Part shown: positions 12,520 through 23,267 of the stretch, piece after piece
Layout of the letters: each line of letters starts with the position of its first letter
Position numbering within the stretch: position 1 is the first letter of the stretch
From: Candidatus Doolittlea endobia
Lineage (GTDB): Bacteria; Pseudomonadota; Gammaproteobacteria; Enterobacterales; Enterobacteriaceae
Direction: 5' to 3'
DNA: 64,000 bases
Assembly: GCF_900039485.1 (NCBI RefSeq)
Contig: NZ_LN999833.1
Span: forward strand, 186,001 to 250,000
The notes under the pieces: generated by a model
The model's database searches: none
What the model saw: the letters and a program-made list of their open reading frames with translations, nothing else
Told to the model about the DNA's origin: nothing
Translations under genes and position numbers: made by a program

Positions 12520-13677
12520 TTAAGGTGCAATTTTACGCAGATGCGTAATAGCCATTCGAGTTTTCTTGATAGCATATTCTATTTCTTCAGAAGTGGTAAA
12601 ACGTCCTAAAGAGAAACGGATAGAGCTGTGGTTAAGCTCTTCATCCAGCCCCATCGCGCGCAGTACATAGGACGGCTCAAGGCTGGCAGAAGTACAAGCA
12701 GATCCTGTTGACACCGCCAGATCTTTCAGGGTCATAATAAGCGATTCGCCGTTAACATCGCGAAAGCTAACGTTCAGCATCGTCGCTACGCTCTGTTCCA
12801 GACAGCCATTCACAGTCACCCCACTGATCCGTTGTAGTCCTTCCCACAAACGATCACGCAAAGCTCGCAAACGCGGAATTTCTTTTGCTATCGTCTTCGC
12901 CGCAAGATGATAAGCTTCTCCCATCCCGACAATTTGATGTACCGGCAGCGTCCCGGAACGCATACCTCGCTCATGGCCGCCACCATGAATTTGTGCTTCG
13001 ATTCGCACACGCGGCGTACGTCGAACGAACAGGCCACCAATGCCCTTTGGTCCGTATACTTTATGTCCGCTAAATGACATCAGATCAACCGGCAATGTTT
13101 TAAGATTGATAGGTAATTTCCCGACGCTTTGAGTAGCGTCTACATGGAACAGCACCCCACGGGTACGACACAGAGCACCGAATGCCTCGATATCTTGAAT
13201 CACGCCGGTTTCATTATTGACATGCATTAACGACACTAGAATCGTATCATCACGAATTGCAGCATCCAATTGCTGTGAAGTGAAAACGCCGTTCGCCGCC
13301 GGTATTAGCCTTGTAACCGTGAAACCTTCTTGTTCTAATTGCAAACAGGTATCTAATATTGCTTTATGCTCAGTCACGGCGGTGATAATATGGCGACCTT
13401 TGGCTCGATTAGCATGAGCCGCCCCTTTAATAGCCAGATTATCGGACTCGGTGGCGCCAGAAGTGAAAATAATTTCTCGATGGTCAGCGCCCACCAGAGC
13501 AGCGATATAATTACGGGCAATATCGACGGCTTCCTCTGCTTGCCAACCATAACGATGAGATCGAGAAGATGGATTACCGAAAATACCATCGATTCTAAGA
13601 TGATGCATCATCTTGTCTGCTACTTGTGGATCGACCGGCGTAGTAGAAGAGTAATCAAGATAAATCGGTAATTTCAT
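12520..13677 (-). CDS. iscS: Cysteine desulfurase IscS with a shortened C-terminus
   Basis: IscS takes sulfur from cysteine for Fe-S cluster assembly and tRNA thiolation. The PLP lysine is in [10 protein letters not shown] and the persulfide cysteine in [15 protein letters not shown] (about residue 328). The protein is 385 residues, about 19 shorter than E. coli IscS: it stops after LRKIAP, and the following DNA still resembles the missing tail codons (…NSIEWAHH). That tail takes part in docking IscU. No iscU follows and the upstream iscR is dead, so the surviving role may be tRNA thiolation or a partner encoded elsewhere. The catalytic core looks functional. Confidence 0.93.
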   Translation of the reverse strand: MKLPIYLDYSSTTPVDPQVADKMMHHLRIDGIFGNPSSRSHRYGWQAEEAVDIARNYIAALVGADHREIIFTSGATESDNLAIKGAAHANRAKGRHIITAVTEHKAILDTCLQLEQEGFTVTRLIPAANGVFTSQQLDAAIRDDTILVSLMHVNNETGVIQDIEAFGALCRTRGVLFHVDATQSVGKLPINLKTLPVDLMSFSGHKVYGPKGIGGLFVRRTPRVRIEAQIHGGGHERGMRSGTLPVHQIVGMGEAYHLAAKTIAKEIPRLRALRDRLWEGLQRISGVTVNGCLEQSVATMLNVSFRDVNGESLIMTLKDLAVSTGSACTSASLEPSYVLRAMGLDEELNHSSIRFSLGRFTTSEEIEYAIKKTRMAITHLRKIAP

Positions 13678-13704
13678 GCAGCGTTAACTCCCATTATGCT
13701 TAAG

Positions 13705-14096
13705 CGCATAGGTTGATGTTTAATCATTTCCTTTTTCCAGCTGTTAGCAAGATGACGACGGGTATTGTTGTCTTGGCGATCGGCGATCGTTACGGATCTC
13801 TCTTATTGCTAACTAGTTCTGCGAGAATATTCTCGAAAAACTCGCTAATGTTGCATGTAACTTTCTTTATCTTGGCAGCGTGTGGTGTCCACAGATTCAT
13901 CCACAGCTGTAAGAATCGCGCCGACGAAAATCAGCAGTTCATGTTTGCGCAGATGGGAAAACAGTTGTTTTAAATAGGCAAGCGAAATACCTTGGTGCTC
14001 GAAAATTTCAGCGAATAGAACAAGTCTCTTACCAAAATGGAGAGCGACATTTAGCATTGCGCTAACTATGTAGCGGCCTTTAGAAGTTAGTCTCAT
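13705..14096 (-). pseudogene. iscR: Remnant of iscR (Fe-S cluster regulator)
   Basis: IscR is the [2Fe-2S] repressor of the isc operon. The start [15 protein letters not shown] and the recognition-helix region [17 protein letters not shown] are readable, but the wing region is deleted, joining HELLIFVG to [14 protein letters not shown], and the frame then stops near 13845. Two of the three cluster cysteines are gone. A decayed tail resembling NILAELV and DRQDNNT continues to about 13710. It sits directly upstream of iscS as in the isc operon, so iscS has lost its autoregulator. Confidence 0.9.
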
Positions 14097-14102
14097 AATC
14101 AA

Positions 14103-14629
14103 AACACCGGTAAAATGACGCAGTCAAAAGTCTACCATCATTCCTGATTAAAATAATAACTATTTAACTAAGTAATTGACTCAATGATTACACGCAGAGG
14201 CACCAATCCCTCACAGAGTCGTAGCCATCAACTAATCGATCATAAATACTAATTATTGGTTTCAGAGTAATTGCAAGATATTGATTTTAACTGAGATCTA
14301 CTGATAACAATATATAGTTATATACTAATGATTTATCATACTAATTTAAATAATTTTACAAATAAAACATTTGATGTGAGTACACAAATTCAAGTATTAG
14401 TCAAAAGACTAGCGTTAGGAGCTGTAACAGCTGGCTGATACACTACCATATCAGCGGCCGTTGTATTGGCGTTAATGATCTTGCACATATAGCGCCTGCT
14501 AGACAGACTGGATTCATTTTTCAAATAGGATGACTCCGCAATGCTTTTGCTTTGGTAGTTGATCGAACTATGGGTGTTTTTGCTTTGCATCGATAGTAGA
14601 GACAGATCACTCATCTCTACAGGTAAGGA
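14103..14629. other. Spacer between iscR remnant and fmt, with one small uncertain ORF
   Basis: In enterobacteria rsmB and trkA follow fmt; neither is readable here. A 74-codon serine-rich open frame lies on the minus strand at 14614-14390, only 15 bases after the fmt stop and with a GTAGAG sequence before its ATG. I do not recognise the protein and it may be a chance frame. The 14140-14380 part is AT-rich with no recognisable content. Confidence 0.3.
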
Positions 14630-15580
14630 TTAATCCAAAATGGTACCGGGAATAAACCATTCACGGCGTGAATTGAGCAAGCTTTGAATCGACATTGCTT
14701 TTTTACCCGCAGGCTGCAACTGTGTCAGCGTCAATACGCCATCGCCGGTAGCAACGTGAATACCAGCTCTGTCCACAGTTAATATCGTGCCAGGCGCATG
14801 TGAAGACATCTGTCCTTCATCGGCGCTCCCGGCCCAGATTTTTATCGATTGTCCTGCTAATGAGAAATAACTTATAGGCCACGGATTGAAAGCACGGATA
14901 CAGCGCTCAAGCTGAGCTGCGGGCAACTGCCAATCGAGTCGAGCTTCTTCTTTGCTGAGCTTTTTGGCATAGGTCGCAAGGGCATCGTCTTGCTGTTCTG
15001 TGACGACGCGACCTGCAGCGATCTGCGTGAGCGTAAATAAAAGAGCCTCAGACCCAATTTTCGCCAGTTTGGCATACAGCGAAGCACTGGTATCGTTAGG
15101 CTGAATTGTGCAGACGACTTTATGCAGCACATCGCCAGTGTCAAGTCCAGCATCCATCTGCATAATCGTTACACCTGTGCGATCGTCGCCGGCCAATACT
15201 GCTCGCTGAATGGGTGCTGCTCCACGCCAACGTGGCAATAACGACCCGTGCACATTGATACAACCGAGCCTAGGCAGCGCCAACACGGCCTGAGGAAGAA
15301 TCATACTGTAAGCCACTACCACCATGATATCTGCATTTAGCTCCGCTACGCTCCATTCCCCCGCAGCTGTGCATAATGAAGCTGGCTGAAATACAGGCAA
15401 GTTATGCCACTTAGCCAATTTTTTTACCGGGCTAGGTGTCAAGTGGTTGCCACGACCTGCGGGCCGATCCGGCTGGGTGAAAACCCCGACTACCTGCTGT
15501 TTGGCACGCATCAACGCATCCAAATGATGCGCTGCAAAATCCGGCGTACCAGCGAAGATGATACGTAAAGAATCGTACAT
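14630..15580 (-). CDS. fmt: Methionyl-tRNA formyltransferase
   Basis: Fmt formylates initiator Met-tRNA using 10-formyl-THF. I start it at the ATG at 15580 ([15 protein letters not shown]), matching the family, rather than at the in-frame ATG six codons earlier. The formyltransferase domain shows [15 protein letters not shown] with the catalytic Asn/His neighbourhood and GLDTGD with the catalytic Asp. The C-terminal tRNA-binding domain ends [11 protein letters not shown]. At 316 residues it is full length. It follows def by 22 bases, so the def-fmt pair is intact while the rest of the operon is gone. Confidence 0.97.
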   Translation of the reverse strand: MYDSLRIIFAGTPDFAAHHLDALMRAKQQVVGVFTQPDRPAGRGNHLTPSPVKKLAKWHNLPVFQPASLCTAAGEWSVAELNADIMVVVAYSMILPQAVLALPRLGCINVHGSLLPRWRGAAPIQRAVLAGDDRTGVTIMQMDAGLDTGDVLHKVVCTIQPNDTSASLYAKLAKIGSEALLFTLTQIAAGRVVTEQQDDALATYAKKLSKEEARLDWQLPAAQLERCIRAFNPWPISYFSLAGQSIKIWAGSADEGQMSSHAPGTILTVDRAGIHVATGDGVLTLTQLQPAGKKAMSIQSLLNSRREWFIPGTILD

Positions 15581-15602
15581 GATATTTCCTAATAGCATTG
15601 GC

Positions 15603-16118
15603 TTACTTTCTTGTCCTCAAGTTTATACGAGCCAGTTTTTCCATTTTTTGATGAATGTGATAACGTTTCATCGGCGAAAGATAATCAATAAACAGTTTAC
15701 CCAATAGGTGATCCATCTCGTGTTGGATGCAGATCGCCAGCAAATTGTTTGCTTCTAGCTCGACATTATTACCGTCGCGATCCAGCGCCCGTACTTTTAC
15801 GTTTTCGGCCCGCGGTACGAAGCCACGTTGATCAGGAATTGACAAACATCCTTCATTAATACCTGTTTCACCGCTTTTCTCCAATAATTCTGGGTTAATT
15901 AACACCAGACGCTGATCGCGGCTTTTCGAGATATCGATTACAATGATTTGCTGATGGATATCGACTTGAGTAGCAACTAAACCAATACCCTCTTCGGTGT
16001 ACATAGTCTCAAACATATCATCTACAATGCGGCGGATGATGTCATTAACACTGACGACGGGTTTAGCGACTTTGCGGAGTCGCTTATCAGGATAATGAAG
16101 TATCTTCAATAATGACAT
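15603..16118 (-). CDS. def: Peptide deformylase
   Basis: Def removes the formyl group from new proteins, completing the cycle that fmt opens. All three metallo-deformylase motifs are present: GIGLVATQV (motif 1, about residues 44-52), EGCLSIP (motif 2, metal-ligand cysteine) and QHEMDHLLG (motif 3, HEXXH). The length of 171 residues is normal. The start [21 protein letters not shown] is canonical. def is first in the pair def-fmt. The divergent dprA gene found upstream in enterobacteria was not recognisable. Confidence 0.98.
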   Translation of the reverse strand: MSLLKILHYPDKRLRKVAKPVVSVNDIIRRIVDDMFETMYTEEGIGLVATQVDIHQQIIVIDISKSRDQRLVLINPELLEKSGETGINEGCLSIPDQRGFVPRAENVKVRALDRDGNNVELEANNLLAICIQHEMDHLLGKLFIDYLSPMKRYHIHQKMEKLARINLRTRK

Positions 16119-16935
16119 AGTTATTTAAATCTGAATCTAAGTATTAATTCGACATTCAGCCTTATTCTAGACGTTTTCAGCACTGATTAACAGCATTGGA
16201 CAAAAAATGTCCGGACGTTGCTACAGAAAAAGGTGCTCAATCGTTGTTAAAGACAGTCTTAACTCCGCGGTAGCATCAGCGCTATCAATATATTATCTGC
16301 CAGACTTAGTAATAATCATGTCGACGACGTTACAGAAATTAGGCCTTGTTGGACTCCACTAGTCTGTAGTAATTAAATATACTTATCGGATAGAAAAGCA
16401 TAACTTTAAATTATTACCTAAAAAGAGATGACAGGTATGATTCAGTCAATCATCATCAAATTTTTCCAGTGGCAACGTGCTTTGGAATTCAAAATACTGT
16501 ACTAAGTAAACAATCTGTTATCTTTTCGACACCACTCCATTATTTTTTTTAGCAGGAAGCCAGGGCTTCGTGTTAACAGATATACTGATAAAATTATTTT
16601 TTATTTTAAAAGAATATTATACCCTTACGTCTTATGACAACCGCCATAAGTAGTAGGTAAAATTGAGATTTGCTAAAAAAGGACATTCTTTGTCAAACAT
16701 TCAGGTTCTTTTCGCTGCGATCTAGGATGCAATCTTGTGACAACAGCAGATATGCAAACAGATATCAAGCAAACGATGATCCATTCTGCACGCTGCGATA
16801 GAATACATATTACAATATAGCTTCTGTCCTGAAAACGATTCGAGATTCTTTGCTTTGCAATTGGTGAGCAGTGAAACGTGTGTCGCGTCAAGATGACTAT
16901 TATTTAGCAAAAAGAATTTATTTAGAGGTATAATC
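16119..16935. other. Eroded stretch between def and greA
   Basis: About 820 bases with no supported gene; short minus-strand frames at 16673-16937 overlap each other and resemble nothing known. It contains an R1 repeat copy (16373-16465). The immediate upstream of greA (TTTAGAGGTATAATC) carries the ribosome site. Confidence 0.5.
16373..16465 (+). repeat. Dispersed repeat R1, copy 2 (left half)
   Basis: The stretch CTTATCGGATAGAAAAGCAT plus the following AACTTTAAATTATTACC matches the left part of the 24.4 kb copy (CACTGGATAGTGCAGTATAA plus CTTTAATTACGTGC). It is followed by a decayed GATGACAGGTATGATTCAG end. Confidence 0.4.
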
Positions 16936-17412
16936 ATGAATCAGATTCCTATGACATTACGCGGCGCTAAAAAATTGCGGGAAGAGTTTGAATATCTTAA
17001 AAACGTCCGCCGACCCGCAATTATACAGTCTATCACTGAAGCCCGTGAACACGGTGATTTAAAAGAAAACGCTGAGTATTGTGCCGCCCGAGAACAACAA
17101 GGGTTCTGTGAAGGCCGCATTCAGGCAATCGAAGCTAAACTATCCAATGCTCAGGTAATTGATGTGACCAAACTGGTTCCAGGCGGTCGCGTCATTTTCG
17201 GCGCAACAGTCAGTGTAAAAAACTTAGATAGTGAAGAAACACAAACCTATCATATAGTTGGCGATGATGAAGCTAATTTCAAAAAAAACCTAATTTCTAT
17301 TAATTCGCCGATTGCCCGCGGCCTAGTAGGCAAAGAAAAAGGGGATAGCGTGGTCATCAAAACACCAGGTGGCAAGGTAGAATACGAAATTCTCAAAGTT
17401 GAGTATCTATAA
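16936..17412 (+). CDS. greA: Transcript cleavage factor GreA
   Basis: GreA enters the RNA polymerase secondary channel and stimulates cleavage of backtracked transcripts. The 158-residue product has the N-terminal coiled coil with the acidic tip region ([13 protein letters not shown], about residues 36-48, with the two catalytic acidic residues) and the C-terminal FKBP-like domain ending [16 protein letters not shown] precedes the ATG. The neighbouring yhbY is dead and rlmE follows, which is the enterobacterial order. Confidence 0.98.
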   Translation: MNQIPMTLRGAKKLREEFEYLKNVRRPAIIQSITEAREHGDLKENAEYCAAREQQGFCEGRIQAIEAKLSNAQVIDVTKLVPGGRVIFGATVSVKNLDSEETQTYHIVGDDEANFKKNLISINSPIARGLVGKEKGDSVVIKTPGGKVEYEILKVEYL

Positions 17413-17530
17413 GCCTCCAATCAACATTTTAGCCGATCACCGTCCGTTTTTACTTACAAAAGATACCGTCGGTTTTGTAAAGAAAGGCCTCGGTTAACCA
17501 TTTGTCTGTGGATCGGAGAGCCTGATGTTA

Positions 17531-17750
17531 TCAGGACAACATCATTTTCCGCTCTGCAGTCATCCGGTACAACGCTAAATTCAGCGTTTTAATCTCATGT
17601 GCTTTTTTCAGAAATTATCACCTTGATAAGCTCATGATGTTGCAGCACCTGTTCAATGTTTACTAATACACCTTTAGTCAGGCCTTTATTGCCTAGCATG
17701 GCAACACGCTTCATCGAATCAGCCTGCCTTTTAAGGCATCATTTTTATTT
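17531..17750 (-). pseudogene. yhbY: Remnant of yhbY (ribosome-associated CRM-domain protein)
   Basis: YhbY binds pre-50S ribosomal particles. On the minus strand MLGNKGLTKGVLVNIEQ and LQHHELIKVIISEK are clear, with the GLTKGV loop characteristic of CRM domains. The frame then shifts and jumps by an internal deletion of some 25 codons to a tail reading LALYRMTAERKMML and a stop at 17531. The N-terminal segment before it is also out of frame. Position between greA and rlmE on the opposite strand is as expected. Confidence 0.85.
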
Positions 17751-17897
17751 ATTATTCAAATTTATGTGTGTTTTTACTTAGGTTAGGATTAAAATCGGTA
17801 TATTCTATCACCATCTCGTAGATGGTGCCAAAGTGGTATTTGCGATTTGGTGCGTTGGAGGCCAGTTCTTTTTACCGCTATAGAGGATTATTGCAAG

Positions 17898-18542
17898 ATG
17901 GCGAAAAAGCGTTCCGCAAGCTCTAGTCATTGGCTACAGGAACATTTGAACGATAAATACGTTCAGCAGGCACAAAAAAAAAGACTGCGTTCCCGTGCCT
18001 GGTTTAAACTTGATGAAATACAGCAGAGCGACAAGCTATTCTATCCCGGGATGACTGTGGTAGATCTGGGCGCAGCGCCAGGCGGTTGGTCGCAGTACGT
18101 CGCTGCATACATCGGCGGAAAAGGGCGTATCATCGCCTGTGATATCCTGCCGATGAACCCGATGGTAGGTGTTGAGTTTCTCCAAGGAGATTTTCGTGAC
18201 CCCTTGACGCTTCAAGTTCTGCTTGAGCGCATAGGCCAGAAAAAGGTGCAAGTAGTATTGTCCGATATGGCGCCAAATATGAGCGGAACACCAGCAGTCG
18301 ACGTTCCAAAATCTATGTATCTCGTCAAGCTGGCATTGGATATGTGCCGGGATATCCTAGCACCAGGCGGAAGTTTCCTAGTTAAAGTTTTTCAGGGAGA
18401 AGGTTTTGACAAATACCTGCGAGAACTTCGCTCTCTATTTATGAAAGTAAAGATCCGCAAGCCAAACGCTTCTCGGGCTCGTTCTCGCGAAGTGTATATT
18501 GTGGCGACAGGGCGCAAATTTATACCCTACGCTAATTGTTAA
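17898..18542 (+). CDS. rlmE: 23S rRNA 2'-O-methyltransferase RlmE (FtsJ/RrmJ)
   Basis: RlmE methylates U2552 in the A-loop of 23S rRNA, a late step in 50S maturation. The frame is open from 17847, but the start is the ATG at 17898 ([17 protein letters not shown]), which aligns with the family and is preceded by TAGAGGA. The SAM motif [14 protein letters not shown] and the catalytic K-D-K-E residues (in AWFKLDE, LSDMAPN, LVKVFQG and SREVYIVA) are all present. At 214 residues it is full length. ftsH follows after 26 bases, keeping the rlmE-ftsH operon. Confidence 0.98.
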   Translation: MAKKRSASSSHWLQEHLNDKYVQQAQKKRLRSRAWFKLDEIQQSDKLFYPGMTVVDLGAAPGGWSQYVAAYIGGKGRIIACDILPMNPMVGVEFLQGDFRDPLTLQVLLERIGQKKVQVVLSDMAPNMSGTPAVDVPKSMYLVKLALDMCRDILAPGGSFLVKVFQGEGFDKYLRELRSLFMKVKIRKPNASRARSREVYIVATGRKFIPYANC

Positions 18543-18568
18543 CACTGTTGTAATATGAGGTTAATCCT

Positions 18569-20494
18569 TTGAGTGACATGGCGAAGAATTTGCTTCTCTG
18601 GTTAGTTATTGCAATCGTACTGATGTCGGTATTCCAAAGCTTCGGGCTCAGGGAGTCCAATGGACGTAAAGTAGATTATTCTACTTTTATGTCTGAGGTA
18701 ACGCATGATCAGGTTAGGGCAGCGCATATTAACGGTCGTGAAATCAGCGTTACAAAAAAAGATAGTAACCGCTATACTACCTATATTCCGGTTAACGACC
18801 CTAAGCTACTCGATATTCTTTTGACTAAAAACGTCAAAGTCGTGGGTGAGCCACCAAAGGAACCCAGCCTACTGGCTTCTATCTTTATCTCCTGGTTTCC
18901 GATGCTGTTGTTGATTGGGATCTGGATATTCTTTATGCGTCAGATGCAAGGTGGTGGAGGAAAAGGCGCGATGTCGTTTGGCAAAAGCAAGGCGCGGATG
19001 TTGACGGAAGATCAGATTAAGACAACGTTCGCCGATGTTGCCGGTTGTGATGAAGCCAAAGAAGAAGTTAGTGAACTAATAGATTATCTGCGCGAACCGA
19101 GCCGTTTTCAAAAACTGGGCGGAAAGATCCCGAAAGGTGTGCTAATGGTAGGGCCTCCTGGAACCGGTAAAACGCTGCTGGCAAAAGCGATTGCTGGGGA
19201 AGCTAAAGTACCCTTCTTTACTATTTCCGGCTCTGACTTCGTAGAAATGTTCGTCGGCGTCGGCGCCTCTCGCGTGCGCGACATGTTTGAGCAAGCAAAA
19301 AAAGCGGCGCCTTGCATTATTTTTATCGATGAAATTGATGCCGTCGGGCGTCAGCGCGGCGCAGGCCTCGGTGGCGGTCATGACGAGCGCGAACAAACTT
19401 TAAATCAAATGCTAGTGGAAATGGATGGGTTTGAGGGCAACGAGGGCGTTATCGTCATTGCCGCGACCAACCGTCCCGACGTACTTGACCCAGCGCTATT
19501 ACGTCCTGGCCGATTTGACCGTCAAGTCGTGGTCGGTCTACCCGATGTTCGCGGCCGCGAACAGATTCTGACAGTGCACATGCGTCGTGTACCGCTGGCG
19601 GCCAATATGGATGCGTCGGTGATTGCACGCGGGACCCCCGGGTTCTCCGGGGCCGATTTGGCTAATCTAGTGAATGAAGCAGCGTTGTTCGCCGCCCGCA
19701 GCAGCAAGCGTGAAGTTTCTATGGTGGAATTTGAGAAGGCTAAGGACAAAATTATGATGGGCGCAGAACGCCGTTCGATGGTGATGACTGAGTCACAGAA
19801 AGAGTCTACCGCTTACCACGAGGCCGGTCATGCAATTATCGGCCGCTTATTGCCGGAGCATGATCCTGTACATAAAGTGACGATTATCCCACGCGGTCGT
19901 GCTTTAGGGGTAACTTTCTTCCTGCCGGAAGATGATGCCATTAGCGTCAGCCGCCAGAAATTAGAAAGCCAAATATCCACTCTGTATGGTGGCCGACTGG
20001 CCGAGGAAATCATCTATGGTCCGGAAAAAGTGTCTACCGGAGCGTCTAACGATATCAAAGTAGCTACTTCTATTGCCCGCAACATGGTAACCCAGTGGGG
20101 GTTTTCCGAAAAGCTCGGTCCTCTTCTGTACACGGAAACAGAGGGAGAGGTGTTCCTTGGTCGTTCAATGGCCAGGCCAAAGCATATGTCCGATGAAACG
20201 GCACGTATTATCGATCAGGAAGTGAAATCCCTAATTGAACGCAACTATCTCCGTGCTCGCGCGTTGCTGACGGAAAATATAGATATCTTGCATGCCATGA
20301 AGGATGCGTTGATGCAATATGAAACTATCGATGCGCTGCAGATCGACGATCTGATGAGTCGCAAAGCGGTTTGTCCACCAGTAGACTGGAACAATACCAT
20401 TTCCGGGAATAACGACGACGACAGGACGCCTCGAGCGCCGACTTACATAGAGGAACCGAGCACTCCAAATCCAAGTGATACCATATCGAAATAA
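18569..20494 (+). CDS. ftsH: ATP-dependent zinc metalloprotease FtsH
   Basis: FtsH is the membrane-anchored AAA+ protease that degrades LpxC, misassembled SecY and other targets. Two transmembrane segments (about residues 6-26 and 100-122) flank the periplasmic domain. The AAA module shows GPPGTGKT, the Walker B box IIFIDEIDA and a second region of homology ending RPGRFDR. The protease site HEAGH (about residues 417-421) and the third zinc ligand region TGASNDIK follow. TTG at 18569 and ATG at 18578 are alternative starts in the same frame. The C-terminal tail is diverged. Its usual downstream genes folP and glmM are dead. Confidence 0.98.
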   Translation: MSDMAKNLLLWLVIAIVLMSVFQSFGLRESNGRKVDYSTFMSEVTHDQVRAAHINGREISVTKKDSNRYTTYIPVNDPKLLDILLTKNVKVVGEPPKEPSLLASIFISWFPMLLLIGIWIFFMRQMQGGGGKGAMSFGKSKARMLTEDQIKTTFADVAGCDEAKEEVSELIDYLREPSRFQKLGGKIPKGVLMVGPPGTGKTLLAKAIAGEAKVPFFTISGSDFVEMFVGVGASRVRDMFEQAKKAAPCIIFIDEIDAVGRQRGAGLGGGHDEREQTLNQMLVEMDGFEGNEGVIVIAATNRPDVLDPALLRPGRFDRQVVVGLPDVRGREQILTVHMRRVPLAANMDASVIARGTPGFSGADLANLVNEAALFAARSSKREVSMVEFEKAKDKIMMGAERRSMVMTESQKESTAYHEAGHAIIGRLLPEHDPVHKVTIIPRGRALGVTFFLPEDDAISVSRQKLESQISTLYGGRLAEEIIYGPEKVSTGASNDIKVATSIARNMVTQWGFSEKLGPLLYTETEGEVFLGRSMARPKHMSDETARIIDQEVKSLIERNYLRARALLTENIDILHAMKDALMQYETIDALQIDDLMSRKAVCPPVDWNNTISGNNDDDRTPRAPTYIEEPSTPNPSDTISK

Positions 20495-20619
20495 TACGAT
20501 AACTTCTAATGGTTTCCTGGATTAAGAATTTGGCGGACACTCCCCTCGCTAGACAACACGTTGGGCTTTTCTCGCTTAAATGCTAAAATAGCTGCAAGCT
20601 GTGTGTACAGAATTAAGGT

Positions 20620-21395
20620 AGCGCCATAACGCAACTTATTGCGCAAAAGCGCACCCTTTGCCTATGGGTATCGCGCGTCATTATTGGGATCCGAAATGTA
20701 ATCCCAGATTCATTTTCCGACGATGGTGACGTTTGTCCGACGCTATCGATCATGCCGCCGAGATTCTAGCAGCCGGTGCGGATTTGATCGATATTGTTGA
20801 TGCCTCTCTGAACGCTTAGAGCCGGTAATAACGACGTTAGCGGACCGCTTTTATAGTTTTACTGCAGACGCTTCCAAGGCGCTAGTGATGTGTGAAAATG
20901 CAACGGCCGAGACCCATTTGATCAATAATATCCGCTCGCTTAGTTAGCCGGGTGCCTTGAACGCCGTAGCCGCCAGCCAGCTTTCCATTTGTCTAATGCA
21001 TATGCAAGGTGAAAATCCGCATTATTAGAATGTGCTGTTAGAGGTAAAGGTTTTTCATACATCAAATGTCACGCTGTGAAACTGCCGGAATCACCAAAAT
21101 TGACTGTTGCTTGACCCATGGCTTTGATTTCAGAAAAACTTTGGTACATAATGCCACTTCCTGTTCAGGTTGGGTGATTTGCATCATCTTGGCCTGCCGC
21201 TGTTAGTGGGGATGTCGCGTAAATCAATGAGAATTATTAGGTCTTCCAGAAAAACAGCGGGTTTCAGGCAGTGTCGCATGTGCGGTTATCGCCGTGCTAC
21301 AGGGGCGCAGATTCTTCGGGTGCATGACGTTAGTCAAACTATATAAGCAATGCGCATGGTGGAAGCCACGTTTGCAGAGAAGGGGATTTATTTAA
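20620..21395 (+). pseudogene. folP: Remnant of folP (dihydropteroate synthase)
   Basis: FolP condenses pABA with the pterin pyrophosphate in folate synthesis. Readable pieces in order are IIGIRNVIPDSFSDDG near 20690-20740, an ILAAGADLIDI piece near 20770, the LINDIRSL and ICLMHMQGE region near 20920-21020, and LGLPLLVGMSRKSM, ILRVHDVSQT near 21190-21340, with stops and shifts between. It lies after ftsH and before glmM as in enterobacteria. Folate cannot be made by this copy although glyA and fmt still need it. Confidence 0.9.
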
Positions 21396-22446
21396 AATAA
21401 ATAATCATTATCTGCACCGAAAGCGATAGACTTATCACACTGGATTGTATACTTAAGCGCGTCTGAGCTACCGAAAGGTACTGGCTCGCCACGGCTTGCA
21501 TAGGTAACCGTGATTTTCGTTGTGTTTACCGGCTCGATGCCGACTCTCTAGCTATTGCTTATTGAACCCGTACTTTTCGCGCCGAGGCCGGTATTATGAT
21601 CTCCGCTTCATATAATTCGTTTTATGATAACGGCATTACGTTCTTTCTATCGACAGCACGAAACTACCCAAAAGCTATTGAAGCAGGGCTTTCGCTGACC
21701 TGTGCTGAATCAGCGGATCTAGGAAAAGTTAGCTGCATAGTCGATGTAGTCTCTCGGATACCATCCGAGACGAAATGCATATCAATCAGGAATGAGATAC
21801 TCTCGCCTGCTGCAAGGTAGAGTCCTGGCATGTCGCTACTTGTGACGGTAATCGGAGTTATATCGATCATTTAGATCAGAAAGTAAATAATGATCAGATT
21901 CCGCATGTTATCGCACGTGGAGCCCTGTACAAGGGCCAGCCGTTTGGCGGCATAGTTAGCACGCTAATGAAGCATTATGGGGTTAACGCTAATACTGAAG
22001 CAATTAAAGGTGCCTTTTATACGCGTTCTTTTCGGCGACCGCGATGTGCTGGATGCAAGAACAAGCTGTGCATTAATACTAAAGACTTTTGGCACATTAT
22101 CTTGCTTGACAAGATGATCACAGGAGACGGTATTATTTCCAGGCTATAAGTATTATCAGCGATAGTCGATAATCATATGAATCTGCATGATCTGTGCAAT
22201 GGTGTGCATCTGTTACCACAGATCCTAATTCAATGTATGTTTTTCTGGCAACAGATTCTCTATTGGCGTCGACTGTAAACAGTCTAGCAACGCAATTAAA
22301 CAGAAACTCGCCAGATGCGGCTGAGTTCTTCTTTATAAATTAGGCACTGAACCTCTCTTGTCCGAGTCAAGGTAGAAGGAGAAAACACCGAGCATGTTAG
22401 CCGACTAGCGCATTATATCGCTGATGCAGTGAAAGCTGTGAGCTGA
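21396..22446 (+). pseudogene. glmM: Remnant of glmM (phosphoglucosamine mutase)
   Basis: GlmM makes glucosamine-1-phosphate, the precursor of UDP-GlcNAc for peptidoglycan and LPS. The active-site serine region survives as [16 protein letters not shown] (from 21596), followed by [12 protein letters not shown], a GDQIPHVIARGALYKGQPFG block near 21890-21950, HIILLDKMITGDGI near 22095-22135, HMNLHDLCNG near 22175 and the terminal IADAVKAVS with a stop at about 22446. The metal-binding DGDGDR loop is not readable and many frameshifts and stops intervene. Usually essential, so its loss is notable. Confidence 0.9.
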
Positions 22447-23267
22447 GATGCGAACATGTGCTAACTCTATGGTAATTGTGGTCAGCGCAATTCATATGAT
22501 GGCTGCAAGTATGGCGTGCATGATTATATCATCATTCTATGGCTTATACATCACTTGTCAGTGTATGGGGATAACAAGATCGGAGCCATACATCGATCGT
22601 GTAAAAAACTATGTTAAATTTACTGAGCAATGTTGTATTGCTCCAAAAATAAACAAAGGCTCATGTTCTTATGAGATTTTAAACATACAACAGCTACTAA
22701 TGAGTGGCCTTGTGGCGTACATTAAATCATTTTCACAACAGATAATAACTGTAACGTTAAATGTTATTGGCAATCTGCTTTGGTGTTATGTTTCAAAATG
22801 CGCTATCACAGTATTGAGGATAATTTCTAATACTTGTACCGTATCTCTACATCTGGCACTATGCATTGCAGCTGGTATACCGTCTGATTAAGCGCCTTGA
22901 TTCGACTGCGTTAAAATGAAAGGCACGATCCTCTATATATATTAAAATAGGAAATTAAGCAGTGGCAGAGCCGATTTGCCAAAAGAGAATCTTTCTTTTT
23001 AGCAAGCACTTGGATTCGATTTATTGTGATCTAGACGCCATCTTGTAACACTAACACAGTTAGTTGTATTCTCTTGCTCCCACCCAATAACAGTCGTTAA
23101 AAGATCTCTTTATAGATACACACTAATTTGCTGCGAAAATGTACGATATCATTATAATGCCTGACCCCAATGGCAAATCAGCACCGAAATGTCAGCAAAA
23201 GATAACTAATTGAGTTATCTACTTAATAATGTAAATTAAATGTAAATTAAATGGAGGTTGTCGCACA
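22447..23267. other. Spacer between glmM remnant and aroQ, with an unrecognised open frame
   Basis: A plus-strand frame of 147 codons (22448-22891) opens directly at the end of the glmM remnant. Its predicted product is unusually rich in Cys and Met, has no ribosome-binding site that I can see, and matches nothing I know (it is not SecG, the usual neighbour). I treat it as probably fortuitous. The remaining sequence to 23267 holds the aroQ ribosome site (GGAGG at about 23252) and nothing else identifiable. Confidence 0.3.
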
